From positions 1-13,211 of the forward strand of contig JAGOGF010000065.1 of NCBI GenBank assembly GCA_017996845.1: a stretch of 13,211 bases of DNA, read 5' to 3'. The translations under genes and the position numbers were made by a program. This DNA is from Butyrivibrio sp. (GTDB lineage: Bacteria; Bacillota_A; Clostridia; Lachnospirales; Lachnospiraceae). Under the pieces are notes generated by a model. It made no database searches and was not told the origin of the DNA. It saw nothing but the letters and a program-made list of their open reading frames with translations. This document shows, piece after piece, positions 7,893 to 13,211 of the stretch. Each line of letters opens with the position of its first letter. The first letter of the stretch is position 1.

Positions 7893-9248
7893 ATGAAACT
7901 GAAGCCGGATAAAAAACAGATAACCTGGGGGATAACGATATTTTTAACTGCTGTTATGGCACTCCTTTTTTACTATCTGCTGTTTCATGGTGGAAATATT
8001 GCAAATGGAATTCATGTAATAACCCATTCAATGATGGCTATTTTGTATGGCGTTATAATTGCCTATGTAATGTCTCCAACTTTAAACTTTATTGAAAAAA
8101 AGATGTTGATTCCAATTTATGGGAAATGTGGAATCAGTTTTGATAAACATAAGAACTCCAGAAAAAGAAAACAGATGCGCAAAATATCTGTTTTCATGAC
8201 GATTGCTTTTTTGCTTCTGATACTTTATGCACTTCTTGCAGTAATTATCCCGCAGTTAGTTGAAAGTATTCGTGAGATTATATTCAATTTCCCAATTTAT
8301 ATAAACAATATTAACGAATATGCAAACAAATATCTGGCAACTAATCCGGATCTTTCCAAAACGGTAAACGGAGCACTCTCAAGTATTACAGCCAAAATTA
8401 ATGAATATGTGAAAAACTCTGTTGTTCCGAATATGTCGACTATTATACAGATTGTATCCAGACGGTTTGTTGATCTGATTGGTGGAGTTTTCAACTGGAT
8501 CATTGGTATCATTGTGGCAATATATCTTTTGAATTCAAAAGAAATGTTCTGCGGACAGGGTAAAAAAATGGCATATGCATTTTTTAAGGAAAATACTGCC
8601 AATGAAATTATCAGTTCATTTCGGTTTGTTCATTATACCTTTACCGGATTCATAACAGGGAAGATCGTTGATTCAATCATTATCGGAATTATGTGCTTTA
8701 TTGGAGCCATGATACTGAAAATCCCATATCCGGTCCTGATATCTGTAATTGTTGGTGTGACAAATATCATTCCCTTCTTTGGACCTTATATCGGGGCTGT
8801 TGCCGGAGGACTGCTCCTTGTGATGATTGATCCGATCGCAGCACTTGTATACCTTATTTTTGTTATTATATTACAGCAATTTGACGGAAACATACTGGGG
8901 CCGAAGATTCTGGGAGATTCAACAGGACTGTCAAGCTTTTGGGTTATTTTTTCAATCATGCTGTTTGGAAGTATTTTTGGCTTTGCAGGATGGATTGTAG
9001 GTGTTCCGGTATTTGCCGTATTCTATGCTTTTGTCAGAAGAGTTACCAATCATTATCTTCATAAGCGTGGATTGAGTACAGATACAGAGCAGTATATTGA
9101 TGTTGCATATATGGAATCAGGTGAATTCAGACCGATCGGGAATCAGGATAATAACAGATTTCATGCGCAGAAACCGGAATCCAGCTGGAGAAAAATTTTT
9201 CACATCAAAAAACATGATAATAAAAAAGATCAAGCCAACATGAAGTAA
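7893..9248 (+). CDS. AI-2E family (PerM/YtvI/TqsA-like) transporter
   Basis: This 451-aa integral membrane protein belongs to the former DUF20 family, which includes E. coli TqsA and YdiK and Bacillus YtvI. Members have been linked to autoinducer-2 export, cation/proton exchange or unknown export, so the substrate cannot be assigned. Helices lie at about 12-30 and 42-60. A basic loop (SRKRKQMRK) precedes a helix at about 98-122. A soluble stretch of about 75 aa follows, then a helix at about 196-214 and a membrane-rich C-terminal half. TNIIPFFGPYIGA, QQFDGNILGPKILGDSTGLSSFWVI and GWIVGVPVFAVFYAFVRR are typical family signatures. A charged tail of about 60 aa ends the protein. GAGG at 7882-7885 is 7 bases from ATG. 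With a hairpin just upstream and a strong promoter just downstream, it is either expressed by readthrough from mrp or from a promoter inside mrp. Confidence 0.88.
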   Translation: MKLKPDKKQITWGITIFLTAVMALLFYYLLFHGGNIANGIHVITHSMMAILYGVIIAYVMSPTLNFIEKKMLIPIYGKCGISFDKHKNSRKRKQMRKISVFMTIAFLLLILYALLAVIIPQLVESIREIIFNFPIYINNINEYANKYLATNPDLSKTVNGALSSITAKINEYVKNSVVPNMSTIIQIVSRRFVDLIGGVFNWIIGIIVAIYLLNSKEMFCGQGKKMAYAFFKENTANEIISSFRFVHYTFTGFITGKIVDSIIIGIMCFIGAMILKIPYPVLISVIVGVTNIIPFFGPYIGAVAGGLLLVMIDPIAALVYLIFVIILQQFDGNILGPKILGDSTGLSSFWVIFSIMLFGSIFGFAGWIVGVPVFAVFYAFVRRVTNHYLHKRGLSTDTEQYIDVAYMESGEFRPIGNQDNNRFHAQKPESSWRKIFHIKKHDNKKDQANMK

Positions 9249-9267
9249 AGTGTGCAAGAATGAAAGC

Positions 9268-9295
9268 TTGACACCCCGGTCTTTTGCACTATAAT
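9268..9295 (+). promoter_or_regulatory. consensus sigma-A promoter of ilvE
   Basis: TTGACA (9268-9273) and TATAAT (9290-9295) are both perfect hexamers, separated by 16 bp. Transcription should begin near 9302, giving a leader of about 60 bases to the ilvE ATG. It is by far the best promoter in the window, and it separates ilvE from the upstream transporter gene. Confidence 0.9.
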
Positions 9296-9320
9296 GTAAT
9301 TTATTAACACTTTATAGTGC
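9286..9320. promoter_or_regulatory. inverted repeat over the ilvE promoter, candidate operator
   Basis: GCACTATAA (9286-9294) and TTATAGTGC (9312-9320) are a perfect 9-bp inverted repeat, 17 bases between arms. The left arm overlaps the -10 box and the right arm lies at about +10 to +19. The right arm is also part of CACTTTATAGTG, itself a small dyad. This layout fits a repressor operator; a leader hairpin is less likely, because the left arm is upstream of the expected start site. The regulator is unknown. Confidence 0.5.
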
Positions 9321-9361
9321 TAAAATTGTAAAGTAAAAGTATTGAAAGGAAGTAATCAGGT

Positions 9362-10399
9362 ATGGGAAAGAAGAACATTGATTGGGCGAATATCGGATTT
9401 GGTTACATGAAGACAGATAACAGGTATGTCTCTAATTATAAGAACGGGGCCTGGGATAATGGTGTCATTACCACAGACGATAAGGTCGTACTCAGTGAAT
9501 GTGCGGGTGTTCTTCAGTATTCTCAGTCCTGTTTTGAAGGCCTTAAGGCATATGAAACAAAGGACGGCAAAATTGTTACTTTCCGTCCGGATCTGAATGC
9601 AAAACGGATGTGTGATTCTGCAAGAAGGCTTGAAATGCCGGCATTTTCGGAAGAGCGTTTTATGGATGCGGTTGATCAGGTGGTGGCAGCCAATGCAGAT
9701 TGGATTCCTCCTTACGGAAGTGGCGCAACACTTTATATTCGTCCGGTTATGTACGGCACAAATGAAGTAATCGGGGTAAAACCTGCGGATGAATATCAGT
9801 TCCGGATGTTCTGCACACCGGTTGGCCCTTATTTTAAAGGCGGCGCAAAGCCTATTGTTGTTAAAGTCAGCGATTTTGACAGAGCGGCACCGCATGGTAC
9901 CGGAAATATCAAGGCAGGACTGAATTATGCAATGAGTCTTCATGCAATTGTAACAGCACATGCAGAAGGATTTGCAGAGAACGTGTACCTTGATCCTGCA
10001 ACCAGAACAACGATTGAAGAAACCGGTGGTGCAAATATTATCTTTGTTGATGCAGATGGCAATCTGGTGGTTCCGCAGTCTGCTTCGGATTCGATTCTTC
10101 CGTCTATCACACGCCGCTCTATTGTCCAGGTGGCAAAGGATTATCTTGGACTCAAAGTAGAAGAGAGAATTGTAAAACTGGCTGAAGTAGGAAACTTCCG
10201 CGAAATGGGATTATGTGGAACCGCAGCAGTTATCAGTCCGGTAGGAAAAATCAATGATCATGGCACTGAAATATGTTTTGCAAGCGGAATGGACGATATG
10301 GGACCGGTTATCACAAAGCTGTATGACATATTAACAGGCATTCAGATGGGACGTATTGAGGCACCGGCAGGTTGGATTCATGAAATTCCTGTAAAATAA
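9362..10399 (+). CDS. ilvE: branched-chain amino acid aminotransferase
   Basis: This 345-aa fold-type IV PLP enzyme performs the reversible last step of valine, leucine and isoleucine synthesis, transferring the amino group from glutamate to the 2-oxo acids. It is of the longer eukaryote-like/BCAT-II type. Early signatures are LQYSQSCFEGLKAYETKDG (51-69) and FRPDLNAKRMCDSARRL (74-90). The RPVMYGT segment is at 127-133. PHGTGNIKAGLNYAMSL contains the PLP-binding Lys184, and TTIEETGGANIIFVD (216-230) and CGTAAVISPVGKI (285-297) follow. GAAAGGAAG at 9344-9352 is 9 bases from the ATG. The gene has its own strong promoter and a strong terminator, so it is a monocistronic unit, although ilvC and leuCD lie nearby. 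Length and motifs are complete. Confidence 0.96.
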   Translation: MGKKNIDWANIGFGYMKTDNRYVSNYKNGAWDNGVITTDDKVVLSECAGVLQYSQSCFEGLKAYETKDGKIVTFRPDLNAKRMCDSARRLEMPAFSEERFMDAVDQVVAANADWIPPYGSGATLYIRPVMYGTNEVIGVKPADEYQFRMFCTPVGPYFKGGAKPIVVKVSDFDRAAPHGTGNIKAGLNYAMSLHAIVTAHAEGFAENVYLDPATRTTIEETGGANIIFVDADGNLVVPQSASDSILPSITRRSIVQVAKDYLGLKVEERIVKLAEVGNFREMGLCGTAAVISPVGKINDHGTEICFASGMDDMGPVITKLYDILTGIQMGRIEAPAGWIHEIPVK

Positions 10400-10453
10400 A
10401 AGAAGTTAATATTTGATATGAATAATTTAGTCCAGCATAACTGGAATAACGAC

Positions 10454-10495
10454 AAAAATCCACCCGGGAAATTTTTCAGGGTGGATTTTTTATTG
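10454..10495. terminator. bidirectional terminator between ilvE and the minus-strand phosphatase
   Basis: AAAAATCCACCC (10454-10465) pairs perfectly with GGGTGGATTTTT (10479-10490) over 12 bp around a 13-base loop. A T-run follows on the + strand, and the A-run on the other side gives a U-run for the minus strand. It lies 55 bases after ilvE and 20 bases beyond the end of the convergent phosphatase gene, serving both. Confidence 0.9.
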
Positions 10496-10509
10496 CTTTT
10501 ATCGAGGCT

Positions 10510-11238
10510 TTATTTATTGAATACCGAAGAAAAAGCACCATAATAAGAGACGGGCTCCTGATGCACATATAAGTGCGCCGTATTTCCAAGTGTCTGAATT
10601 CTGAAATAAGCAGCATCATTCATTCTTTTTTCAGAATTTACAACAGTGACAGAAGACGGAGCCAGAAAGGTCCCCTGCCAGAGCATGACAGGTGAAACAC
10701 CGATCAGGTGTGCAAGCATGACACAGATTACACCAAGATGACCGAAAAAAACAAGAGTGGGTTCATTGTCCGGTGATTTTTTTTGCTCTTTTACACGATA
10801 TAATTCGCCTTCACGATAATAACCATATTTTGTAAGCAGCAGATCCAACGCATTGCATACATCATGCCAGGCTGTTCCGATTTCAGGATTGGTACGGTAC
10901 AGGGGAGTCAGATACCAGCTGTTTTTATCATAATATAAAGGATCTTTTGTAAAATATTCAGGCATCAGATCCCAGGGAACACCGTAGCGTCCGGTTACAG
11001 GGTCTGTGATAGAATAGTCAAACTCTTTCAGCCATTCACATACAGTTGCTTTCTGACCGATTTTCATTAATGCAGGCGCCGCAGTGTCCCGGGCACGTCC
11101 GAGAGGTGAACTGTAGCAATGTGTAATATCCCATGAAGCGATCCGCTCAGAAAGGAATTCTGCTTCCCGTTCTCCTTTTGACGTCATACCGTCAATGTCA
11201 TAGTCTGGTTCAGCATGTCGGATGAATATAAGGCGCAT
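10510..11238 (-). CDS. histidine phosphatase superfamily protein (phosphoglycerate mutase-like)
   Basis: This is a branch-1 histidine phosphatase of 242 aa. The substrate is unknown; family members include phosphoglycerate mutases, sugar phosphatases and cobalamin phosphatases. MRLIFIRHAEPDYD opens the protein with Arg7 and the phospho-accepting His8, in an RHA rather than the common RHG context. SSPLGRARDTA (43-53) supplies the phosphate-binding arginine, KEF around Glu72 the likely acid, and FFGHLGV the second catalytic His167, so the catalytic set looks complete. An upstream in-frame ATG would add 18 basic, unfamily-like residues. The start at 11238 is preferred because AGAGGAAG stands 6 bases before it and the family always begins at this beta strand. 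It is convergent with ilvE and divergent from the TPR gene. It has no obvious metabolic partner here. Confidence 0.85.
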   Translation of the reverse strand: MRLIFIRHAEPDYDIDGMTSKGEREAEFLSERIASWDITHCYSSPLGRARDTAAPALMKIGQKATVCEWLKEFDYSITDPVTGRYGVPWDLMPEYFTKDPLYYDKNSWYLTPLYRTNPEIGTAWHDVCNALDLLLTKYGYYREGELYRVKEQKKSPDNEPTLVFFGHLGVICVMLAHLIGVSPVMLWQGTFLAPSSVTVVNSEKRMNDAAYFRIQTLGNTAHLYVHQEPVSYYGAFSSVFNK

Positions 11239-11244
11239 GGTTGT

Positions 11245-11252
11245 CTTCCTCT
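11245..11252 (-). promoter_or_regulatory. ribosome binding site of the histidine phosphatase
   Basis: On the minus strand AGAGGAAG lies 6 bases upstream of the ATG at 11238-11236. It decides for this start over the ATG at 11292-11290. Confidence 0.75.
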
Positions 11253-11298
11253 TTCTTTTTGGGTTGAATGTTATTGTGCGCAATTCGAACATATTTTC

Positions 11299-11327
11299 TT
11301 AACAAGGTTATAAATCTATGTTAGAAT
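11299..11327 (+). promoter_or_regulatory. promoter of the TPR-NusG_II-Gx-ruvA run
   Basis: TTAACA (11299-11304) and TAGAAT (11322-11327) are 17 bp apart. A TG at 11319-11320 forms an extended -10. Transcription would begin near 11334, only about 7 bases before the ATG at 11341, which argues for the TPR start at 11365. Confidence 0.7.
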
Positions 11328-11335
11328 AAATTCAA
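11307..11335 (-). promoter_or_regulatory. promoter of the histidine phosphatase
   Basis: On the minus strand TTGAAT (11335-11330) and TATAAC (11312-11307) are 17 bp apart. They place a start near 11300 and give a leader of about 62 bases. The elements interlock with those of the + strand promoter. Confidence 0.6.
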
Positions 11336-11354
11336 ATAAAATGCAAATATCACA

Positions 11355-11360
11355 GAGGAA
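11355..11360 (+). promoter_or_regulatory. ribosome binding site of the TPR gene
   Basis: GAGGAA ends 4 bases before the ATG at 11365, with its GAGG core 6 bases away. It decides for this start over the ATG at 11341. Confidence 0.7.
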
Positions 11361-11364
11361 TCAA

Positions 11365-11973
11365 ATGGATGAGAAACAGTTCTTTCCTCAGCTTAAAGAG
11401 CTGGTGGAAGAAGGAAATGACAGTAAGATCGAGCTGTTCTTAAAAAAATATCAGGTATGGGCTGATGAAAATAAGAAATATGAGTTTTATATTATTGTTT
11501 GTCAGAATTTAATTTATTTGTATCGGTCTCGGCAGAATTTTCAGAAGGCAGTAGATGTAAGTGAAGATATGCTGATGCTCATGAATGAATTACATCTGGA
11601 ATCCGAGCCTGTATATGCAGATGCACTGGTAACGGTTGCGGCTGTTTATCGGGAAGCAGGAAAATATGATGAAGCAGTCGGTTATTATCTGTCTGCACAG
11701 CCTATATACAGCACAGACACAGATAAAAGCAGGCAGGATTCCGGTTATCTGGAAATGCTGATTGGACTTGGAGAATGCTGTTCACGTACGGATAAAGCAG
11801 AAAAGTCACTTATGGTGTATGAAGAAGCGGCATCTTTTATTGCAGAACAGTATGGAAAAAATGATGCTTACAGAATAGTAGCAGGAAATTGTGCTGTCAT
11901 TTGCGATCATTTGAAAGATTCCGAAAAAGCTTCCTATTACAGAAAAGAAATGCAGTATGAAAAACAGAATTGA
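11365..11973 (+). CDS. tetratricopeptide-repeat protein of unknown function
   Basis: This soluble, mostly helical 202-aa protein has no signal peptide or membrane segment. Helix pairs resembling TPR units are visible. One runs over NFQKAVDVSEDMLMLMNEL. A clear unit is YADALVTVAAVYREAGKYDEAVGYYLSA (A-x3-G-x-Y-x2-A-x3-Y type spacing). Another is EMLIGLGECCSRTDKAEKSLMVYEEA, and a last degenerate one is YRIVAGNCAVICDHLKDSEKASYYRKEM. This suggests a protein-protein interaction scaffold of three to four repeats. The partner is unknown. The ATG at 11365 is chosen because GAGGAA at 11355-11360 is just upstream; the in-frame ATG at 11341 has no ribosome site and lies almost at the predicted transcript start. 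Its last 17 bases overlap the next gene, so it heads the transcript with the NusG_II protein. Confidence 0.75.
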   Translation: MDEKQFFPQLKELVEEGNDSKIELFLKKYQVWADENKKYEFYIIVCQNLIYLYRSRQNFQKAVDVSEDMLMLMNELHLESEPVYADALVTVAAVYREAGKYDEAVGYYLSAQPIYSTDTDKSRQDSGYLEMLIGLGECCSRTDKAEKSLMVYEEAASFIAEQYGKNDAYRIVAGNCAVICDHLKDSEKASYYRKEMQYEKQN

Positions 11974-12373
11974 AAATCGAAATGGTGGCAAAACAGGAAC
12001 TTTTTGCAGAAGACATCACGCAGATCTGGTGCTGATCATATTAATCACAGCATTGGCACTTTTCCTTATGCTGATTCTGTCGCATAAAGCAAAAGGAGAG
12101 CGGGTCATTATTCTGATTGATGGAAAAGAAACCGAAAGTTATGATCTGAAACAGGATCAGACAGTTACGATCAGTACGGAAAATGGCGGCAGAAATGTGT
12201 TGGTCATATCGGATGGAGTATGCTATATAAAGGATTCAAACTGTCCGGATCATATTTGCGTACGGGAAGGTAAGATCAGCAGAGAGGGTCAGAGCATTAT
12301 TTGCTTGCCACATCATCTGGTCATTCAGATCAGTGGAGGAAAAGCAGGCAGTATTGATGCAACAGTCAGGTAA
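11957..12373 (+). CDS. NusG domain II-containing membrane-anchored protein
   Basis: This 138-aa protein has a basic N-terminus, one membrane helix (about 23-43, rich in Leu/Ile/Ala) and an external beta-rich NusG_II domain. Conserved cysteines lie in CPDHIC (96-101) and the ClP-type motif IICLPHHLVIQI with Cys116. The pattern C-x4-C-x14-C is typical of this small family and could bind a metal or form a disulfide. It is not a transcription factor despite the name. The start overlaps the TPR gene by 17 bases in another frame and has only a weak purine stretch before it, so translational coupling is likely. The next gene, a Gx-transporter family member, begins 6 bases after its stop. This gene pair is recurrent in Firmicutes; from memory, the EetA protein of the flavin-based electron-transfer locus belongs to this same domain family. 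Confidence 0.82.
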   Translation: MKNRIENRNGGKTGTFCRRHHADLVLIILITALALFLMLILSHKAKGERVIILIDGKETESYDLKQDQTVTISTENGGRNVLVISDGVCYIKDSNCPDHICVREGKISREGQSIICLPHHLVIQISGGKAGSIDATVR

Positions 12374-12379
12374 TCTGAA

Positions 12380-12904
12380 ATGCAATTACGGTTAAAAATT
12401 TCACAACTGGGTCTGCTTCTTGCAGTCTCACTTATCCTTTCTTATATTGAATCGGTTCTTCCATTTAATTTTGGAATTCCGGGGATGAAGCTTGGTCTCC
12501 CAAATCTGGCGATTGTTTTAACGTTGTATTTATTTGGCTGGCAGGAAGCACTTCTGATTAATATCAGCAGGATTATTCTTTCTGGTTTTATGTTTGGCAA
12601 TCTTGCCGGTATCCTTTTTTCACTGGCGGGTGCACTTGTAAGTTTTGTTTGCATGCTGGCAGCAAAAAGATGCAGAATATTCAGTGCAGGAGCGGTCAGT
12701 ATAGTTGGTGGTGTTATGCATAATACAGGGCAGCTGCTGATTGCAGTGCTGATTGTTAAAACGGTCGGGATCCTGTATTATCTTCCGATACTATTGATCG
12801 CAGGTATGATTACAGGCGGGCTGATCGGAATCGTTGCAATGAAAACAATACCATATCTGCGTAAGCTGGTATGTGATACCGGTAAAGAGACGGATTACGA
12901 ATAA
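12380..12904 (+). CDS. Gx transporter family / heptaprenyl diphosphate synthase component I-like membrane protein
   Basis: This 174-aa very hydrophobic protein has about five membrane helices. It matches the family named after heptaprenyl diphosphate synthase component I but now usually called Gx transporter. SYIESVLPFNFGIPGMKLGLPNLAIVL near the N-terminus, with its P-G-x-K-L-G-x-P-N core, is the family hallmark. GVMHNTGQLLIA and the MITGGLIGI segment near the end fit the ECF S-component-like layout. It is not a prenyl synthase: no DDxxD motif is present. The substrate is unknown, and a lipid, quinone precursor or flavin-related role has been suggested by context in other bacteria. The NusG_II gene ends 6 bases before it, and CAGG 9 bases upstream of ATG overlaps that gene's end. 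ruvA starts 16 bases after its stop, so it is probably co-transcribed. Confidence 0.85.
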   Translation: MQLRLKISQLGLLLAVSLILSYIESVLPFNFGIPGMKLGLPNLAIVLTLYLFGWQEALLINISRIILSGFMFGNLAGILFSLAGALVSFVCMLAAKRCRIFSAGAVSIVGGVMHNTGQLLIAVLIVKTVGILYYLPILLIAGMITGGLIGIVAMKTIPYLRKLVCDTGKETDYE

Positions 12905-12920
12905 ATTAGGATGGTATGAG

Positions 12921-13211
12921 ATGATAGCATTTGTAAATGGAATTACAGCAGAAATTGAAATGGATCATGTGGTTGTGGATGTAGGTGGAATCGGCTACAG
13001 CGTATATATTTCTCCGGCTACTGCAGATCGGATGCCGGGAATCGGAGAACCGGTCATGCTTCATACATATATGAGCGTGAAGGAAGACGGAATCAGCCTT
13101 TATGGATTTTTGACCAAGGATGAACTGAAGGTATTCAAACTGCTGATTACAGTGAACGGGATCGGACCCAAAGGCGGATTATCAATTCTGTCGGCACTTG
13201 GTACAGATGAC
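12921..13211 (+). CDS. ruvA: Holliday junction branch migration protein RuvA, 3' end cut off by window
   Basis: RuvA binds four-way DNA junctions as a tetramer or octamer and loads the RuvB motor during recombination repair. The first 97 codons are present. MIAFVNGITAEIE and VVVDVGGIGYSVYIS form the N-terminal OB-fold (about 1-63). LYGFLTKDELKVFKLLITVNGIGPKGGLSIL (about 61-91) carries the first helix-hairpin-helix, with its V-x-G-I-G-P-K motif for DNA backbone contact. AGGATGG about 7 bases upstream supports the start, and the family begins with MI at this point. RuvA is normally about 200 aa, so roughly half, including the RuvB-binding domain III, lies beyond the window. Its placement directly after the NusG_II/Gx pair suggests transcription from the TPR promoter unless a promoter lies inside the Gx gene. 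Confidence 0.96.
   Translation, partial: MIAFVNGITAEIEMDHVVVDVGGIGYSVYISPATADRMPGIGEPVMLHTYMSVKEDGISLYGFLTKDELKVFKLLITVNGIGPKGGLSILSALGTDD

Noticed and set aside
9303..9361. Riboswitch in the ilvE leader
   Set aside because: The leader is only about 60 bases and AT-rich, without a terminator-like or ribosome-site-sequestering stem. The inverted repeat fits a DNA operator better.
9356..9961. Minus-strand open frame of 201 codons inside ilvE
   Set aside because: It is antisense to a complete ilvE, with composition typical of a reverse-complement shadow. Its start region has no clear ribosome site or context.
11290..11292. Upstream start of the histidine phosphatase (18 extra residues)
   Set aside because: The extra residues are basic and unlike the family. 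A good ribosome site stands 6 bases before the internal ATG at 11238, and the predicted transcript start near 11300 leaves almost no leader for the upstream start.
1..13211. CRISPR array, tRNA, insertion sequence, prophage or defence genes
   Set aside because: No regularly spaced repeats, cloverleaf-like segments, transposase or phage motifs were found. All major frames are ordinary chromosomal families.

Overview
The window looks like a chromosomal segment from a low-to-mid GC Firmicute, most likely a Clostridium cluster XIVa / Lachnospiraceae gut anaerobe. This rests on gene families and style: a short clostridial/archaeal-type LeuC (420 aa) and LeuD (163 aa), an Mrp protein with a cysteine-rich N-terminus, a NusG-domain-II / Gx-transporter pair in front of ruvA, purine-rich Shine-Dalgarno sites and sigma-A-like promoters. 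Genus assignment is inference. Nothing indicates a phage, insertion sequence, CRISPR array, tRNA or rRNA.

Left part (1-7830, all + strand): the 3' bulk of ilvC (ketol-acid reductoisomerase, start codon just outside the window) ends in a hairpin terminator. A large YfhO-family membrane protein, leuC and leuD (isopropylmalate isomerase) follow. A very long hairpin terminator separates leuD from a GtrB/CsbB-like polyprenyl-phosphate glycosyltransferase, which is followed closely by an Mrp/ApbC-type P-loop ATPase. Branched-chain amino acid (BCAA) genes are therefore interleaved with two genes that look like the two halves of one cell-envelope glycosylation system, a lipid-linked sugar donor synthase and a GT-C-type transferase.

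Middle (7835-10490): a perfect 14-bp hairpin, an AI-2E/PerM-family transporter, then ilvE (BCAA aminotransferase) with its own textbook promoter (TTGACA, 16 bp, TATAAT). A 9-bp inverted repeat overlaps the -10 and the start region of that promoter. A bidirectional terminator closes ilvE against the convergent gene. With ilvC, leuCD and ilvE, the window covers the reductoisomerase, isomerase and final transamination steps of valine/leucine/isoleucine synthesis. ilvBN, ilvD, leuA and leuB are not here, and no T-box leader is visible.

Right part (10510-13211): a minus-strand histidine phosphatase is divergent from a plus-strand run of a TPR protein, a NusG-domain-II membrane protein, a Gx-transporter-like (heptaprenyl diphosphate synthase component I family) protein and the 5' part of ruvA. 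The divergent pair is served by two sigma-A-like promoters whose elements interlock in the same 37 bp. The most interesting points are the split YfhO/CsbB-like pair, the ilvE operator candidate, the interlocked promoters and the stand-alone NusG_II-Gx pair, which resembles the EetA/EetB families. I found no clearly unprecedented system.
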